A DNA stretch of 64,000 bases from contig JAFWCB010000008.1 of the NCBI GenBank assembly GCA_017537025.1, positions 124,001 to 188,000 of the forward strand, written 5' to 3'. The first letter of the stretch is position 1, and each line of letters opens with the position of its first letter. The notes beneath the pieces were generated by a model. That model had not been told where the DNA came from, did no database searches, and saw only the letters and a list, made by a program, of their open reading frames with translations. Source of the stretch: Sediminibacterium sp. (GTDB lineage: Bacteria > Bacteroidota > Bacteroidia > Chitinophagales > Chitinophagaceae). This document shows, piece after piece, positions 35,474-46,508 of this stretch. A program made the position numbers and the translations under genes.

Positions 35474-36640
35474 ATGGGTGATAAGATTCACATTTTTGAT
35501 ACCACACTCCGCGATGGAGAACAAGTACCCGGCTGTAAATTGAATACCAAAGAAAAATTAGATCTTGCCTTACAATTAGAATTATTAGGGGTAGATATTA
35601 TAGAAGCCGGGTTTCCTATTTCTAGTCCGGGTGATTTTGAATCTGTTTCTCAAATCTCAAAAGTTATAAAAAATGCCACTGTATGTGGATTAACAAGAGC
35701 TGTTCAAAAAGATATTGAAGTAGCGGCACAGGCGTTAAAATATGCTGTTCGTCCGCGTATACACACAGGTATCGGTACCTCCGATTATCATATCAAAGCA
35801 AAATTCAATGCTACCCAGGATGAAATTTTAGCCCGTGCTGTTCAAGCTGTGAAATGGGCTAGAAATTTTACGGATGATGTAGAATTTTTTGCCGAAGATG
35901 CAGGAAGAACCGGAAATGAATACCTAGCACGTGTAGTAGAAGCGGTAATTGCGGCGGGTGCAACTGTTGTGAATATTCCTGATACTACGGGTTATTGTTT
36001 ACCACATCAATACGGAGAAAAGATTGCTTATCTCATGAATCATGTTCCTAACATAGATAAGGCTATTCTTTCTTGCCACTGCCATAATGATCTGGGTTTG
36101 GCAACGGCTAATTCTATCAGTGGTGCGATTAGCGGGGCTCGACAAATTGAATGTACCATCAATGGTTTAGGTGAGCGTGCCGGAAATACTTCTTTAGAAG
36201 AAGTAGTAATGATTATTGAACAACATAAATATTTAGGTTTATATACCAATATCAATACCCAGATGTTGAACCCACTAAGTCGTGAAGTGGCAGATACCAT
36301 GCGTATGCCGGTTCAACCAAATAAAGCTATTGTAGGAGCGAATGCTTTCTCGCATTCATCCGGAATACATCAGGATGGCTTCTTAAAAGACTCACTTACC
36401 TATGAGATCATAAACCCCGAGCAGGTGGGAGCAGAAGGTAGTAAAATTGTACTTACCGCCCGTAGTGGAAGAAGTGCTTTGGCATACAGATTCCAGAAAT
36501 TAGGATATGAATTTAACAGGAATGATATAGATCAACTCTATCAGCAATTTTTAAAAGTGGCTGATAGTAAAAAAGAAGTAATGGAAGAAGACCTCCGGAA
36601 ATTGGCAGAAGCACATGTTCCGGAACAAGCAGTTGCTTAA
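35474..36640 (+). CDS. leuA: 2-isopropylmalate synthase, short form
   Basis: 388 aa. DRE-TIM barrel start [17 protein letters not shown], metal ligands in [24 protein letters not shown] and the HQDGFLKD element of the linker region. It condenses acetyl-CoA with 2-oxoisovalerate, first committed step to leucine. The C-terminal LeuA regulatory domain (about 120 residues, leucine feedback) is absent: the protein ends soon after the linker helices ([20 protein letters not shown]). Either control is through transcription (see the attenuator just upstream) or another copy exists. First gene of leuA-C-D-B; leuC follows after 14 nt. Homocitrate or citramalate synthase are alternatives that the context makes less likely. 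Confidence 0.9.
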   Translation: MGDKIHIFDTTLRDGEQVPGCKLNTKEKLDLALQLELLGVDIIEAGFPISSPGDFESVSQISKVIKNATVCGLTRAVQKDIEVAAQALKYAVRPRIHTGIGTSDYHIKAKFNATQDEILARAVQAVKWARNFTDDVEFFAEDAGRTGNEYLARVVEAVIAAGATVVNIPDTTGYCLPHQYGEKIAYLMNHVPNIDKAILSCHCHNDLGLATANSISGAISGARQIECTINGLGERAGNTSLEEVVMIIEQHKYLGLYTNINTQMLNPLSREVADTMRMPVQPNKAIVGANAFSHSSGIHQDGFLKDSLTYEIINPEQVGAEGSKIVLTARSGRSALAYRFQKLGYEFNRNDIDQLYQQFLKVADSKKEVMEEDLRKLAEAHVPEQAVA

Positions 36641-36654
36641 TATAAAAACGATTC

Positions 36655-38055
36655 ATGGGAAAAACACTCTTCGATAAAATTTGGGATAAACATGTTGTTG
36701 AAAAAATTGAGAATGGGCCTTCCGTTCTGTATATCGATACCCACTTTATTCATGAAGTAACAAGTCCACAAGCTTTTAAAGGAATTGAGAAAAGAGGGCT
36801 GAAAGTATTTCGCCCTAAACAAACTATTGCTACTGCCGATCATAATGTTCCTACTTTGAATCAACATCTACCTATCAAAGATGCACTCTCTCGAATGCAG
36901 GTAGAAGCATTGATTGAAAATTGTAATAATCATGGTATCGAACTCTACGGATTAGGCCATCCCTACCAAGGGATCGTTCATGTAATCGGTCCTGAATTAG
37001 GTATTACGCAACCGGGTATGACGATAGTATGTGGAGATAGCCATACCTCTACTCATGGGGCTTTCGGCACTGTTGCTTTTGGTATTGGTACCAGTGAAGT
37101 AGAAATGGTTTTTGCTTCACAGTGTGTACTGCAAACAAAGCCCAAAACTATGCGTATTAATATAGAAGGCAATTTGCAAAAAGGAGTGGTATCAAAAGAT
37201 ATTATTTTATATATCATCTCTAAAATATCTGCCAGTGGTGCTACGGGCTATTTTGTTGAATATGCCGGAAGTACTATTCGTGGTTTGTCTATGGAAGCCA
37301 GAATGACCATTTGCAATATGAGCATCGAAATGGGGGCTCGTGGTGGTATGATTGCTCCTGATGAAACAACTTTTAATTATTTGAAAGGAAGAGCATTCGC
37401 ACCTGCAGGTGAAAAATGGGAGCAAAAGAAAAAAGAATGGGAAACATTATACAGTGATGAAGATGCTGCTTTTGATGAAGAATTATTTATCGACGCTGCG
37501 GCTATTCAACCGATGATTACCTATGGCACCAACCCCGGGCTCGGTATTGCTATTACTGCGCGTATACCTGTTACAGATACAATACCCGATGAGGGGGAAA
37601 GAAAAAATATTATTAAAGCCTTGGAATATATGGGGTTACAATCAGGTAAATCATTAATTGGTATGCCTGTACAACATGTGTTTATTGGGAGTTGTACGAA
37701 CTCGCGTATTGAAGATTTGCGTTCTGTTGCGGCATTAATAAAAGGGAAGAAGAAAAATGACAGCGTACAAGTAATGATAGTTCCAGGTTCCCAGCAAGTA
37801 GCACAGCAAGTAAAAGAGGAAGGATTGGATATTATTTTTTCGGAAGCCGGATTTGTAATTCGTCAAGCCGGCTGTAGCGCTTGTTTAGGAATGAATGAAG
37901 ATAAAATTCCAGCAGGCGAATATTGTATCAGTACCAGTAATAGAAATTTTGAAGGCAGACAAGGAGCTGGTGCAAGAACATTGTTGGCTAGTCCCTTAAC
38001 TGCTGCTGCTGCCGCCATCACAGGTGTTGTAACGGATGTGAGGGAGATAATATAG
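36655..38055 (+). CDS. leuC: 3-isopropylmalate dehydratase large subunit
   Basis: 466 aa. Aconitase-family [4Fe-4S] ligands in [13 protein letters not shown] and QAGCSACLG; substrate motif [13 protein letters not shown]. With LeuD it isomerises 2- to 3-isopropylmalate. Start and end fit E. coli LeuC in length. Followed by a 97-nt spacer with a short repeat array before leuD. Confidence 0.97.
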   Translation: MGKTLFDKIWDKHVVEKIENGPSVLYIDTHFIHEVTSPQAFKGIEKRGLKVFRPKQTIATADHNVPTLNQHLPIKDALSRMQVEALIENCNNHGIELYGLGHPYQGIVHVIGPELGITQPGMTIVCGDSHTSTHGAFGTVAFGIGTSEVEMVFASQCVLQTKPKTMRINIEGNLQKGVVSKDIILYIISKISASGATGYFVEYAGSTIRGLSMEARMTICNMSIEMGARGGMIAPDETTFNYLKGRAFAPAGEKWEQKKKEWETLYSDEDAAFDEELFIDAAAIQPMITYGTNPGLGIAITARIPVTDTIPDEGERKNIIKALEYMGLQSGKSLIGMPVQHVFIGSCTNSRIEDLRSVAALIKGKKKNDSVQVMIVPGSQQVAQQVKEEGLDIIFSEAGFVIRQAGCSACLGMNEDKIPAGEYCISTSNRNFEGRQGAGARTLLASPLTAAAAAITGVVTDVREII

Positions 38056-38118
38056 TCAATAAGAAAGTCGATAGGAAAGTCGGGGGAGTCGGAGAGTCGG
38101 GAAGTCCGTAAGTCCGTA
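38054..38118. repeat. AGTC-based short repeat between leuC and leuD
   Basis: Irregular AGTC-led units become regular octamers: AGTCGGAG, AGTCGGGA, AGTCCGTA, AGTCCGTA (38087-38118). It is more G-rich than the surroundings and lies inside the operon, so it is transcribed. No direct repeats with uniform spacers, so not CRISPR. Confidence 0.65.
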
Positions 38119-38152
38119 AGCGAGTTATAAAAAGAAAGAATAAATAAAAAAA

Positions 38153-38737
38153 GTGAAAGCATTAAGTAAAATAAATAGTCGGTTTGTTCCATTATCTGCA
38201 GAAAATGTTGACACGGATCAAATTATTCCTGCACGTTTCTTAAAGGCAACAACAAGAGATGGGTTTGGGAAAAACTTGTTTCGCGATTGGCGCTATGAGC
38301 AGGATGATGAAACAAAACCAAAACTCGACTTTATTTTAAATCAACCTGAATATAGCGGAGAAATATTAGTAGCCGGTAAAAATTTTGGATGTGGTTCATC
38401 GCGAGAACATGCTGCCTGGGCTATTGTTGATTATGGATTCAAAGCAGTGGTATCAAGTTTTTTTGCCGATATCTTTAAGAATAATGCGCTTAATAATGGA
38501 TTGTTGCCTGTAACTGTAAGTGATAATTTTTTGCAAACCATTTTTTCATTGTCTAATTCAAGTACATTAAGTATTGATATTGAGGAACAAACTATAACTA
38601 TCGATCAAACAAATCAAACAGAAAAGTTTGAGTTGAATCCCTATAAAAAAACCTGTTTATTAAATGGCTATGATGATATCGACTTTTTGTTGAGTAGAAG
38701 AACAGCCATTGAAAATTTTGAAAAGGAATTAGCTTAG
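38153..38737 (+). CDS. leuD: 3-isopropylmalate dehydratase small subunit
   Basis: 194 aa from a GTG start (no in-frame ATG fits; [20 protein letters not shown] is the family N-terminus). Swivel domain with [11 protein letters not shown]-like and [14 protein letters not shown] motifs. Forms the LeuCD isomerase. leuB begins 1 nt after its stop. Confidence 0.95.
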   Translation: MKALSKINSRFVPLSAENVDTDQIIPARFLKATTRDGFGKNLFRDWRYEQDDETKPKLDFILNQPEYSGEILVAGKNFGCGSSREHAAWAIVDYGFKAVVSSFFADIFKNNALNNGLLPVTVSDNFLQTIFSLSNSSTLSIDIEEQTITIDQTNQTEKFELNPYKKTCLLNGYDDIDFLLSRRTAIENFEKELA

Positions 38738-38738
38738 T

Positions 38739-39851
38739 ATGGAAAAACAGATCACAGTTATTAATGGAGATGGTATTGGTCCTGAAGTAACAGCACAATC
38801 GATTAAAGTATTAGATGCCATTGCTGCGGTATTTGGACATGTGTTCCGGTACACCCATGCTTTAATGGGCGCCATTGCTATCGACCAAACAGGTAACCCT
38901 TTACCCGATGAAACAATAGCTGCTTGTAAAATGAGTGATGCTATTTTATTTGGTGCCATCGGCGATCCTAAATACGATAATGATCCCACTGCGAAAATAA
39001 GGCCTGAGCAAGGCTTACTACGTTTACGTAAGGAACTGGGGTTATTTGCGAATATTCGTCCTATCAGTACATATCCTTCTTTACAACATCTATCTCCCTT
39101 AAAGCAAAAGCAATTAGAAGGGATCGATTTTATTATTTTTCGCGAATTAACTGGAGGTATTTATTTCGGTAAAAGATATGTAAGCGAAGATGGTCAGTTC
39201 GCGAGTGATGAATGTGCTTACACTATCCCTGAAATTGTTAGAGTAGCAGATCAGGCATTTAAGTATGCCATGAATAGAAGAAAGAAATTGACACTGATAG
39301 ATAAGGCAAATGTATTAGAAACATCTCGCTTGTGGCGAAAAGTGGTACAACAACTAAGTGTTCAATATGCGGAAGTGAATGTTGATTACATGTTTGTTGA
39401 TAATGCAGCCATGCAAATTATTTTGAACCCCGCACAGTTTGATGTAGTTCTTACGGAAAATATGTTCGGAGATATTATTAGCGATGAAGCAAGTGTGTTG
39501 AGTGGCTCATTAGGCTTATTACCATCGGCTTCGGTTGGAACTAGTGCTGCTTTATTCGAACCTATACATGGTTCCTATCCGCAAGCTGCAGGAAAAAATA
39601 TTGCTAATCCATTAGGATCGGTATTATCGAGCGCCATGATGTTGGATCATTTTAATATGACTGATGAAGCAGTTGCTGTAAGAGAGGCTGTTAAGTGGAC
39701 TTTAGCCAATGGATTCGTTTCAAAAGATATTGATGCAATTAATAATTACGGTACCCATGAAATTGGTGATTTGCTTGTAGATTATATAAGTAAAAATGCT
39801 AAATCGGGTGCTGCAAAAAATGCCGTATTGAATGCTTCTACCATAATTTAG
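38739..39851 (+). CDS. leuB: 3-isopropylmalate dehydrogenase
   Basis: 370 aa. Start motif INGDGIGPEV, substrate loop RELTGGIYFG, Lys/Asp site in VDNAAMQI and VTENMFGDIISDEAS, NAD site HGSYPQAAGKNIANP. Oxidises and decarboxylates 3-isopropylmalate to 2-oxoisocaproate. Last gene of the leu unit; an 11-bp inverted repeat spans its stop codon (39830-39859) but has no T-run on this strand. Confidence 0.97.
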   Translation: MEKQITVINGDGIGPEVTAQSIKVLDAIAAVFGHVFRYTHALMGAIAIDQTGNPLPDETIAACKMSDAILFGAIGDPKYDNDPTAKIRPEQGLLRLRKELGLFANIRPISTYPSLQHLSPLKQKQLEGIDFIIFRELTGGIYFGKRYVSEDGQFASDECAYTIPEIVRVADQAFKYAMNRRKKLTLIDKANVLETSRLWRKVVQQLSVQYAEVNVDYMFVDNAAMQIILNPAQFDVVLTENMFGDIISDEASVLSGSLGLLPSASVGTSAALFEPIHGSYPQAAGKNIANPLGSVLSSAMMLDHFNMTDEAVAVREAVKWTLANGFVSKDIDAINNYGTHEIGDLLVDYISKNAKSGAAKNAVLNASTII

Positions 39852-39872
39852 AAGCATTCAAAAAAATAGTTC

Positions 39873-39903
39873 TTTGTTATTTCAATGCGTGGACGTATCT
39901 TTA
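39873..39903 (+). promoter_or_regulatory. Promoter of the ilv-thr operon
   Basis: TTTG (39873-39876), 19 nt, then TATCTTTA (39896-39903), matching the Bacteroidota promoter. The start would fall about 10 nt before the leader peptide ATG (39922). Confidence 0.6.
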
Positions 39904-39921
39904 GAAGGTACTTATAACTCT

Positions 39922-40020
39922 ATGCGTAATAAAGGAATATATATTGCCACTATCATTACAGCAATTATTATTGTGATTGCCACAATTATTCCCATACCGT
40001 ATAGAGGTGGATTACTGTAA
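39922..40020 (+). CDS. Ile-rich leader peptide of the ilv operon (32 aa)
   Basis: A 32-codon ORF: MRNKGIYIATIITA, then IIIVIATIIPIPYRGGLL. 11 of 32 residues are Ile, plus one Val and two Leu. It lies between a promoter and an intrinsic terminator directly before ilvE. Its length and composition resemble E. coli IlvL (32 aa, rich in Ile/Val/Leu). The expected role is to stall ribosomes when charged Ile-tRNA is scarce and so let transcription pass the terminator. A hydrophobic membrane microprotein is the alternative, less likely in this position. Confidence 0.75.
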   Translation: MRNKGIYIATIITAIIIVIATIIPIPYRGGLL

Positions 40021-40043
40021 CTTAAAAAACTTTAAAATACAAG

Positions 40044-40071
40044 CCCCGCCTCACCCGCGGGGTTTTTTTTT
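40044..40071 (+). terminator. Attenuator terminator before ilvE
   Basis: CCCCGC (40044-40049), 7-nt loop, GCGGGG (40057-40062), then nine T. A strong GC stem with T-run only 18 nt upstream of the ilvE start and 23 nt after the Ile-rich leader stop. GGTGG in the leader (40006-40010) can pair with TCACC in the loop (40051-40055), a weak candidate antiterminator. Confidence 0.85.
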
Positions 40072-40088
40072 GACTTGAAATTTGAATT

Positions 40089-40985
40089 ATGTATTACAAT
40101 AACAACACCATCATTTTTTTGGATGGGAAATATGTAAAAGCTGCTGAAGCAACGATGGATTTGTACAGCCAATCACTTCATTACGGATATTCTGTATTCG
40201 AAGGAATTCGTTCGTACAGAACCGAAACCGGTGAAACAAAAATTTTTAAACCGGTGGAACATTTTGAGCGGTTACGAATTTCAGCTGAAGCATTGAATCT
40301 TCCTTATCCTTGGCATGTTGATGAATTGATTAAGGCAACTTATGAAGTATTGGCAAAAAATAACTTTCAGAATGCCTATATCAGGCCTGTAGTATATGCA
40401 CCTGCTAATATGACTTTTGCAACTAATACGGTTTCGCATATTGTAATTGAGGCATGGGAAATGGCTCCTTTCTTGGGTGATAAGCTTTTGCGTATTGTTA
40501 CTTCTTCTTTTCAACGCCCTAATCCTAAAGCTTTTAAAATACATGCAAAGGCTGCCGGGCATTATGTGAATTCTATCTTAGCTAGTCAGGAAGCAAAAGC
40601 AAAAGGATATGATGAGGCTTTATTATTAGATATGAATGATCATATAGCTGAAGGCCCTGGTGCCAATATGTTTTTTGAAAAAAATGGAGTACTCTATACG
40701 CCTCAAGCAGGTAATATTTTAGCGGGTATTACACGTGCTACCGTTCTTGAAATATGCGCTGCAGAAGGTTTTACTGTAATTGAAGGGCAATTCACCATAG
40801 AAGATTTGCGAAAAGCAGATAGTGCATTTTATTGTGGAACTGCTGCTGAAGTAATTGGTTGGCAATCGATCGATGATACTGTATTTCCGCTTGATTGGAA
40901 AGATACAAAAGGGGCTATTATTCAACAGTTATATACGCATCGCGTAACAGAAAAACAAGTTGTAAAAAAAGAATCTCTAGCCTAA
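40089..40985 (+). CDS. ilvE: Branched-chain amino acid aminotransferase
   Basis: 298 aa, class IV PLP aminotransferase. [11 protein letters not shown] at the start, PLP Lys in [13 protein letters not shown] region (KAAG), [18 protein letters not shown] and [10 protein letters not shown]. Performs the last step to Ile, Val and Leu. First structural gene after the attenuator; ilvD starts in its stop codon (TAATG). Confidence 0.95.
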   Translation: MYYNNNTIIFLDGKYVKAAEATMDLYSQSLHYGYSVFEGIRSYRTETGETKIFKPVEHFERLRISAEALNLPYPWHVDELIKATYEVLAKNNFQNAYIRPVVYAPANMTFATNTVSHIVIEAWEMAPFLGDKLLRIVTSSFQRPNPKAFKIHAKAAGHYVNSILASQEAKAKGYDEALLLDMNDHIAEGPGANMFFEKNGVLYTPQAGNILAGITRATVLEICAAEGFTVIEGQFTIEDLRKADSAFYCGTAAEVIGWQSIDDTVFPLDWKDTKGAIIQQLYTHRVTEKQVVKKESLA

Positions 40986-42664
40986 TGGAATTGAATAAGT
41001 ATAGTAAAACGATTACACAAGACCCGACGCAACCGGCTGCTCAAGCCATGCTATATGGTATTGGACTAACGGATGCAGATTTGGCTAAGGCACAAGTAGG
41101 TATAGTGAGTATGGGCTATGATGGCAACACTTGCAATATGCACTTGAATGATTTAGCAAAGCTTGTGAAGAAAAGTGTTTGGGAGAATGATTTAGTGGGT
41201 TTGATCTTTAATACAATAGGGGTAAGTGATGGTATTAGTAATGGCACCGATGGCATGCGATACTCATTAGTGAGCAGAGATGTAATCGCAGATTCTATTG
41301 AAGCAGTATGTGGAGCGCAATATTATGATTCAATCATTGCATTGCCCGGCTGTGATAAGAATATGCCGGGAGCCTTAATTGCTATGGGACGATTGAATCG
41401 CCCTGCCATTATGGTTTATGGAGGAACCATTGCCCCGGGGCATTATAAAGGGCAAGACTTAAATATCATTTCTGCTTTTGAAGCATTAGGACAAAAAATA
41501 GCCGGTACATTAAACGAAGAAGACTTTAAGGGAATCGTTCAGCATGCTTGTCCGGGTGCCGGAGCTTGCGGTGGTATGTACACTGCTAATACAATGGCTT
41601 CGGCTATCGAAGCATTAGGCATGAGCTTACCTTATTCATCTTCTAATCCGGCATTGAGTAAAGAAAAACAAGAAGAATGTGAAGCGGCAGGTAAGGCCAT
41701 TCGTTTATTAATGGAGAAAGATATAAAGCCGCGCGATATTATGACGCGCAAAGCTTTTGAGAATGCAATCACCTTAATTATGGTTTTGGGTGGAAGTACT
41801 AATGCAGTATTACACTTGATTGCTATGGCAAGAAGTGTGGATATAAATCTTACACAAGACGATTTTCAATCTATCAGTGACAGTGTTCCTATGCTTGCCG
41901 ATTTTAAACCCAGTGGTAAATACTTAATGCAGGATTTGCATCAGTATGGTGGGGTGCCTGCCGTAATGAAATACTTATTAGCAAAGGGTTTATTACACGG
42001 CGATTGCTTAACAGTTACCGGAAAAACGATTGCTGAGAATGTAGCACTAGCCCCTGATTTAGACTTCGATCAACAAAAAATTATTTTACCGGTAGAACAA
42101 CCTTTAAAAGCAACCGGGCATTTACAAATACTTTATGGCAACCTGGCAACGGGTGGCAGTGTAGCAAAAATTACCGGTAAAGAAGGGGAATTATTCGAAG
42201 GGCCGGCTAGGGTATTTGATGGCGAGAAAGAATTGATTGAGGGTATTAACTCAGGAAGAATAAAAGCAGGTAATGTAGTAGTGATAAGGAATGTAGGGCC
42301 AAAAGGCGCACCGGGTATGCCTGAAATGCTAAAACCTACCTCTGCCATTATTGGTGCAGGTTTAGGAAAGAGTGTAGCCCTAATTACGGATGGAAGATTT
42401 AGTGGGGGAACACATGGATTCGTAGTGGGACATATTACCCCTGAAGCGGTAAAAGGAGGATTGATTGGATTAGTAGAAGATGATGATATTATTGAATTGA
42501 ATGTATTAGAGCGAAAAATGACTTTAAAAGTTTCGGAGGAAGAAATCGCTCAACGGAGGGCTAAATGGAGAGCTCCCGAACCCAAAGCATCGAAAGGATT
42601 ATTATTTAAGTACGCACTGTCTGTAAAAGATGCATCAGAAGGGTGTGTAACAGATGAAATATAA
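40985..42664 (+). CDS. ilvD: Dihydroxy-acid dehydratase
   Basis: 559 aa from ATG 40985, which overlaps the ilvE stop by 1 nt; the frame runs open 90 nt upstream inside ilvE but this start fits family length and translational coupling. Fe-S cysteines in [16 protein letters not shown] and [16 protein letters not shown]. Produces 2-oxo acids for Ile and Val. Overlaps ilvB by 11 nt. Confidence 0.95.
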   Translation: MELNKYSKTITQDPTQPAAQAMLYGIGLTDADLAKAQVGIVSMGYDGNTCNMHLNDLAKLVKKSVWENDLVGLIFNTIGVSDGISNGTDGMRYSLVSRDVIADSIEAVCGAQYYDSIIALPGCDKNMPGALIAMGRLNRPAIMVYGGTIAPGHYKGQDLNIISAFEALGQKIAGTLNEEDFKGIVQHACPGAGACGGMYTANTMASAIEALGMSLPYSSSNPALSKEKQEECEAAGKAIRLLMEKDIKPRDIMTRKAFENAITLIMVLGGSTNAVLHLIAMARSVDINLTQDDFQSISDSVPMLADFKPSGKYLMQDLHQYGGVPAVMKYLLAKGLLHGDCLTVTGKTIAENVALAPDLDFDQQKIILPVEQPLKATGHLQILYGNLATGGSVAKITGKEGELFEGPARVFDGEKELIEGINSGRIKAGNVVVIRNVGPKGAPGMPEMLKPTSAIIGAGLGKSVALITDGRFSGGTHGFVVGHITPEAVKGGLIGLVEDDDIIELNVLERKMTLKVSEEEIAQRRAKWRAPEPKASKGLLFKYALSVKDASEGCVTDEI

Positions 42665-44402
42665 TTATATGCAAACGCTCGAAAAAGAAATAACAAAAAC
42701 AGAAGTAGCCACTACTACAATTAGTGGTAGCCAGGCATTGCTTGAAGCATTGATAGCTGAAGGAGTTGATACTGTTTTTGGATACCCGGGAGGTGCCATT
42801 ATGCCGATTTATGATGCATTGTATGATTATCATGATCGGCTCAAACATATACTGGTAAGGCACGAGCAAGGGGGTATTCATGCCGGACAAGGATACGCGC
42901 GTACCAGCGGTAGGGTGGGGGTAGTATTTGCTACCAGCGGCCCTGGTGCTACCAATTTAGTTACAGGATTGGCAGATGCTCAAATTGATAGTACGCCATT
43001 GGTTTGTATTACCGGACAAGTGTTTGCTCATTTATTAGGTACCGATGCCTTCCAGGAAACAGATGTAATAAATATTACTACGCCTGTTACGAAATGGAAT
43101 TATCAGGTAACAGATGCCAATGAAATTCCTCATATATTGGCAAAGGCTTTTTTTATAGCTCGTACCGGTCGCCCCGGCCCTGTGTTGATAGACATTACAA
43201 AAAATGCACAGTTACAAAAAATTGAGTACGCGGGATATAAAAAATGTGAGCATATTCGATCCTATCGCCCCAAACCTATTATTCGAAAAGAATATATAGC
43301 TGAAGCAGCAAAACTCATTAATGAAGCAAAAAAACCATTTGTTTTATTGGGACAAGGTGTAATTCTTGGTAAAGCAGAAAACGAGTTTAGAGCTTTTATT
43401 GAGAAAGGAAATTTACCCGCAGCTTGGACCCTGCTCGGTTTGAGTGCTTTACCAACAGATCATCCTTTAAACGTAGGTATGTTGGGTATGCATGGTAATT
43501 ATGGTCCTAATGTGCTAACCAATGAATGTGATGTATTGATTGCTGTAGGTATGCGCTTTGATGATCGCGTTACCGGTAGACTTGATAAATATGCCAAACA
43601 AGCAAAAATTATTCATTTAGATATCGACCCGGCTGAAATTGATAAAAATGTAAAATCAACAGTTCCTGTTTGGGGCGATTGCAAAGAAACATTACCACTA
43701 CTAACAAAAGCTATTGAAGAGAGGAATCATAGTGAGTGGTTAGCAAAGTTTGCTGCTTATACGAAAGAAGAAAATGAGGTAGTTATTCATAAAGAATTGA
43801 ACCCTGATACCGATGAATTAACCATGGGTGAAGTGATCCGATTAATGAATGAGATCAGTGGAGGCGAAGCTGTAGTAGTAACGGATGTTGGTCAGCATCA
43901 AATGGTAGCTTCTCGTTATGCTAAATTCAATAAGAGTAAAAGCAATGTAACCTCTGGAGGTCTTGGTACCATGGGTTTTGCCTTGCCCGCTGCTATTGGA
44001 GCCAAATTCGGAGTGAAAGATAGAACTGTTGTTGCTATCATCGGTGACGGTGGTTTTCAGATGACGCTACAAGAATTAGGAACTATTATGCAAGCAGAAG
44101 TAGATGTAAAAATTCTGATTTTAAATAATCGATTCCTGGGTATGGTGAGGCAGTGGCAACAATTATTTCATGATAAGCGCTATTCTTTTGTTGATATACA
44201 AAGCCCCGATTATGTACAATTAGCTAAAGCTTATGGTATTGCCGGCGCAACAGTGGATAATAGATCGAACCTGAAAGATGCTGTAAGAAAAATGTTGAAT
44301 AGCGAAGGCGCTTATTTGTTAGAAGTAATGGTTGGAAAAGAAAATAATGTTTTTCCCATGGTACCTCAAGGATGTAGCGTTGCTGAAATAAGATTAAAAT
44401 AA
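42654..44402 (+). CDS. ilvB: Acetolactate synthase large subunit
   Basis: 582 aa, from ATG 42654 (an internal ATG at 42669 is possible). TPP enzyme: activating Glu in [19 protein letters not shown]/Mg motif GDGGFQM...LNN near 465-495. It makes acetolactate or acetohydroxybutyrate for Val, Leu and Ile. Starts inside the end of ilvD; the small subunit follows 4 nt later. Confidence 0.96.
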   Translation: MKYNYMQTLEKEITKTEVATTTISGSQALLEALIAEGVDTVFGYPGGAIMPIYDALYDYHDRLKHILVRHEQGGIHAGQGYARTSGRVGVVFATSGPGATNLVTGLADAQIDSTPLVCITGQVFAHLLGTDAFQETDVINITTPVTKWNYQVTDANEIPHILAKAFFIARTGRPGPVLIDITKNAQLQKIEYAGYKKCEHIRSYRPKPIIRKEYIAEAAKLINEAKKPFVLLGQGVILGKAENEFRAFIEKGNLPAAWTLLGLSALPTDHPLNVGMLGMHGNYGPNVLTNECDVLIAVGMRFDDRVTGRLDKYAKQAKIIHLDIDPAEIDKNVKSTVPVWGDCKETLPLLTKAIEERNHSEWLAKFAAYTKEENEVVIHKELNPDTDELTMGEVIRLMNEISGGEAVVVTDVGQHQMVASRYAKFNKSKSNVTSGGLGTMGFALPAAIGAKFGVKDRTVVAIIGDGGFQMTLQELGTIMQAEVDVKILILNNRFLGMVRQWQQLFHDKRYSFVDIQSPDYVQLAKAYGIAGATVDNRSNLKDAVRKMLNSEGAYLLEVMVGKENNVFPMVPQGCSVAEIRLK

Positions 44403-44406
44403 TTGT

Positions 44407-44994
44407 ATGAAAACAGAATATACCATAACGGTGTACACCGAAAACCAGGTGGGTTTATTAAACCGCATAGCGATTATTTTTTCGAGAAGAAAAATTAATA
44501 TCGAGAGTTTGAATGTTTCCCCTTCGGAAGCAGAAAGTATTCATCGGTTTACGATTGTAATTAATGAAACAGAGGAAGTAGTAAGAAAATTATGTAGGCA
44601 AATTGAGCGACAGGTAGAAGTATTAAAGGCTTACTATAATACCAATGATGAGATCATTTGGCAAGAAATGGCTTTATATAAAATCAGTACCGATGCAGTG
44701 GCAGAGAAATTAAAAGTAGAAAGATTATTACGCGAGTGCGGAGCACGAGCGGTAGTGATACGTAAAGACTATACCATCTTCGAAACAACAGGGCATAGAG
44801 AAGAAACAGATAAACTCGTAGAAGTATTGGCACCATTCGGGCTTATCGAATTCGTACGAAGCGCAAGAGTAGCCATTATTAAAGCAAGTAACGGGTTTCA
44901 TGAAAAACTAAAAGAGTTTGAAGCCTATGAACCTGCAGAAGAATTGATTGAAAATGAATTTTTAAATAAACAAGATGAAGTATTTACCATGTAA
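44407..44994 (+). CDS. ilvN: Acetolactate synthase small (regulatory) subunit
   Basis: 195 aa. N-terminal ACT domain (YTITVYTENQVGLLNRIAI, then FSRRKINIESLNVSP) that binds valine in the family, and a C-terminal domain (80-170) typical of IlvH. It should confer feedback control on IlvB. Longer than E. coli IlvN (about 96 aa), similar to IlvH plus a tail. Confidence 0.94.
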   Translation: MKTEYTITVYTENQVGLLNRIAIIFSRRKINIESLNVSPSEAESIHRFTIVINETEEVVRKLCRQIERQVEVLKAYYNTNDEIIWQEMALYKISTDAVAEKLKVERLLRECGARAVVIRKDYTIFETTGHREETDKLVEVLAPFGLIEFVRSARVAIIKASNGFHEKLKEFEAYEPAEELIENEFLNKQDEVFTM

Positions 44995-45022
44995 ATAACT
45001 TAAAAACTCAACAACTTAAGAA

Positions 45023-46507
45023 ATGTCAAATTATTTCAACTCTTTACCATTAAGAGAACAATTAAATCAACTGGGCGTTTGTGAATTCATGGATCAGTCG
45101 GCATTCGCAGATGGTGTTAATGCCTTAAAAGGAAAAAAACTTGTTATAGTTGGTTGCGGTGCACAAGGGCTCAATCAAGGATTGAATCTTCGCGATTCGG
45201 GTCTTGATGTTACCTATGCCTTACGTAAAGATGCTATCGAACAAAAAAGAGCATCTTGGAAAAATGCAACCGATAATGGATTTACTGTTGGAACCTATGA
45301 GGAATTGATCCCTGCTGCCGATGTGGTTATTAACTTAACACCCGATAAACAGCATACATCTGTTATCAATGCTGTTATGCCCTTAATGAAAAAAGGTGCT
45401 ACGCTTTCTTATTCACACGGATTTAATATTGTAGAAGAAGGGATGCAAATCAGAAAAGATATTACAGTGATAATGGTGGCTCCTAAATGTCCGGGTACGG
45501 AAGTAAGAGAAGAATATAAACGCGGCTTTGGGGTTCCTACTTTAATAGCAGTGCATCCGGAGAATGATCCTGATGGTAAAGGATGGGACTATGCAAAAGC
45601 GTATTGTGCGGGTACGGGCGGCCACAGGGCCGGCGTACTGAAATCTTCTTTTGTGGCCGAAGTGAAATCCGATTTGATGGGTGAGCAAACTATTTTATGT
45701 GGGCTACTTCAAACGGGATCCATACTAAGTTTTGATAAAATGGTGGAAAAAGGAATTGATGCTGGGTATGCTGCAAAGCTTATTCAGTATGGATGGGAAG
45801 TAATTACAGAAGCATTAAAACAGGGGGGTATTACCGCAATGATGAACAGGCTTTCTAATCCTGCCAAAATAAAAGCCTATGAATTATCAGAAGAGTTGAA
45901 AACAATTATGCGACCACTTTTCCAAAAACATCAGGATGATATCATGAGCGGTCATTTTTCAAAAACAATGATGGAAGACTGGGCGAATGATGATAAAAAT
46001 TTACTTACCTGGCGTGCGGCTACAGGTGAAACAGCTTTTGAAAAAACAACGATTACCGATCAAAAAATCAGTGAACAAGAATTTTTTGATAATGGATTGC
46101 TCATGGTAGCATTTGTTCGTTCAGGTGTGGAATTAGCTTTTGAAACGATGGTAGAGGCAGGTATTAAAGCGGAGTCGGCATATTATGAGTCGCTTCACGA
46201 AACACCATTAATTGCTAATACTATTGCACGCAAGAAATTATTCGAAATGAATCGGGTAATTTCTGATACGGCTGAATATGGCTGTTATTTGTTTGATCAT
46301 GCCTGTAAACCCTTATTGGCCGATTTCATGAAAAAAATTGATACCGATGTGATCGGAAAGAATTTTAATGCAGATAAAGATAATGGTGTTGATAATAAAA
46401 CCATCATTGCAGTAAACGAAATAATAGCCAATCATCCGGTTGAGCAGGTTGGTAAAGTGTTGAGAAAAGCTATGACGAATATGAAAGCAATTGCCACACA
46501 AGCATAA
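45023..46507 (+). CDS. ilvC: Ketol-acid reductoisomerase, class II
   Basis: 494 aa, the long class II form like E. coli IlvC (about 491), with a duplicated knotted C-terminal domain. NADPH site [20 protein letters not shown], substrate site [10 protein letters not shown] and [12 protein letters not shown]. Makes dihydroxy acids for Ile and Val. ilvA starts 1 nt after the stop. Confidence 0.96.
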   Translation: MSNYFNSLPLREQLNQLGVCEFMDQSAFADGVNALKGKKLVIVGCGAQGLNQGLNLRDSGLDVTYALRKDAIEQKRASWKNATDNGFTVGTYEELIPAADVVINLTPDKQHTSVINAVMPLMKKGATLSYSHGFNIVEEGMQIRKDITVIMVAPKCPGTEVREEYKRGFGVPTLIAVHPENDPDGKGWDYAKAYCAGTGGHRAGVLKSSFVAEVKSDLMGEQTILCGLLQTGSILSFDKMVEKGIDAGYAAKLIQYGWEVITEALKQGGITAMMNRLSNPAKIKAYELSEELKTIMRPLFQKHQDDIMSGHFSKTMMEDWANDDKNLLTWRAATGETAFEKTTITDQKISEQEFFDNGLLMVAFVRSGVELAFETMVEAGIKAESAYYESLHETPLIANTIARKKLFEMNRVISDTAEYGCYLFDHACKPLLADFMKKIDTDVIGKNFNADKDNGVDNKTIIAVNEIIANHPVEQVGKVLRKAMTNMKAIATQA

Positions 46508-46508
46508 T

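Noticed and set aside
38054-38118. CRISPR array
   Set aside because: Units are only about 8 nt without spacers, and no cas genes are near.
39830-39859. Terminator after leuB
   Set aside because: The inverted repeat is followed by A and not T on the plus strand, so it does not fit an intrinsic terminator for leuB.
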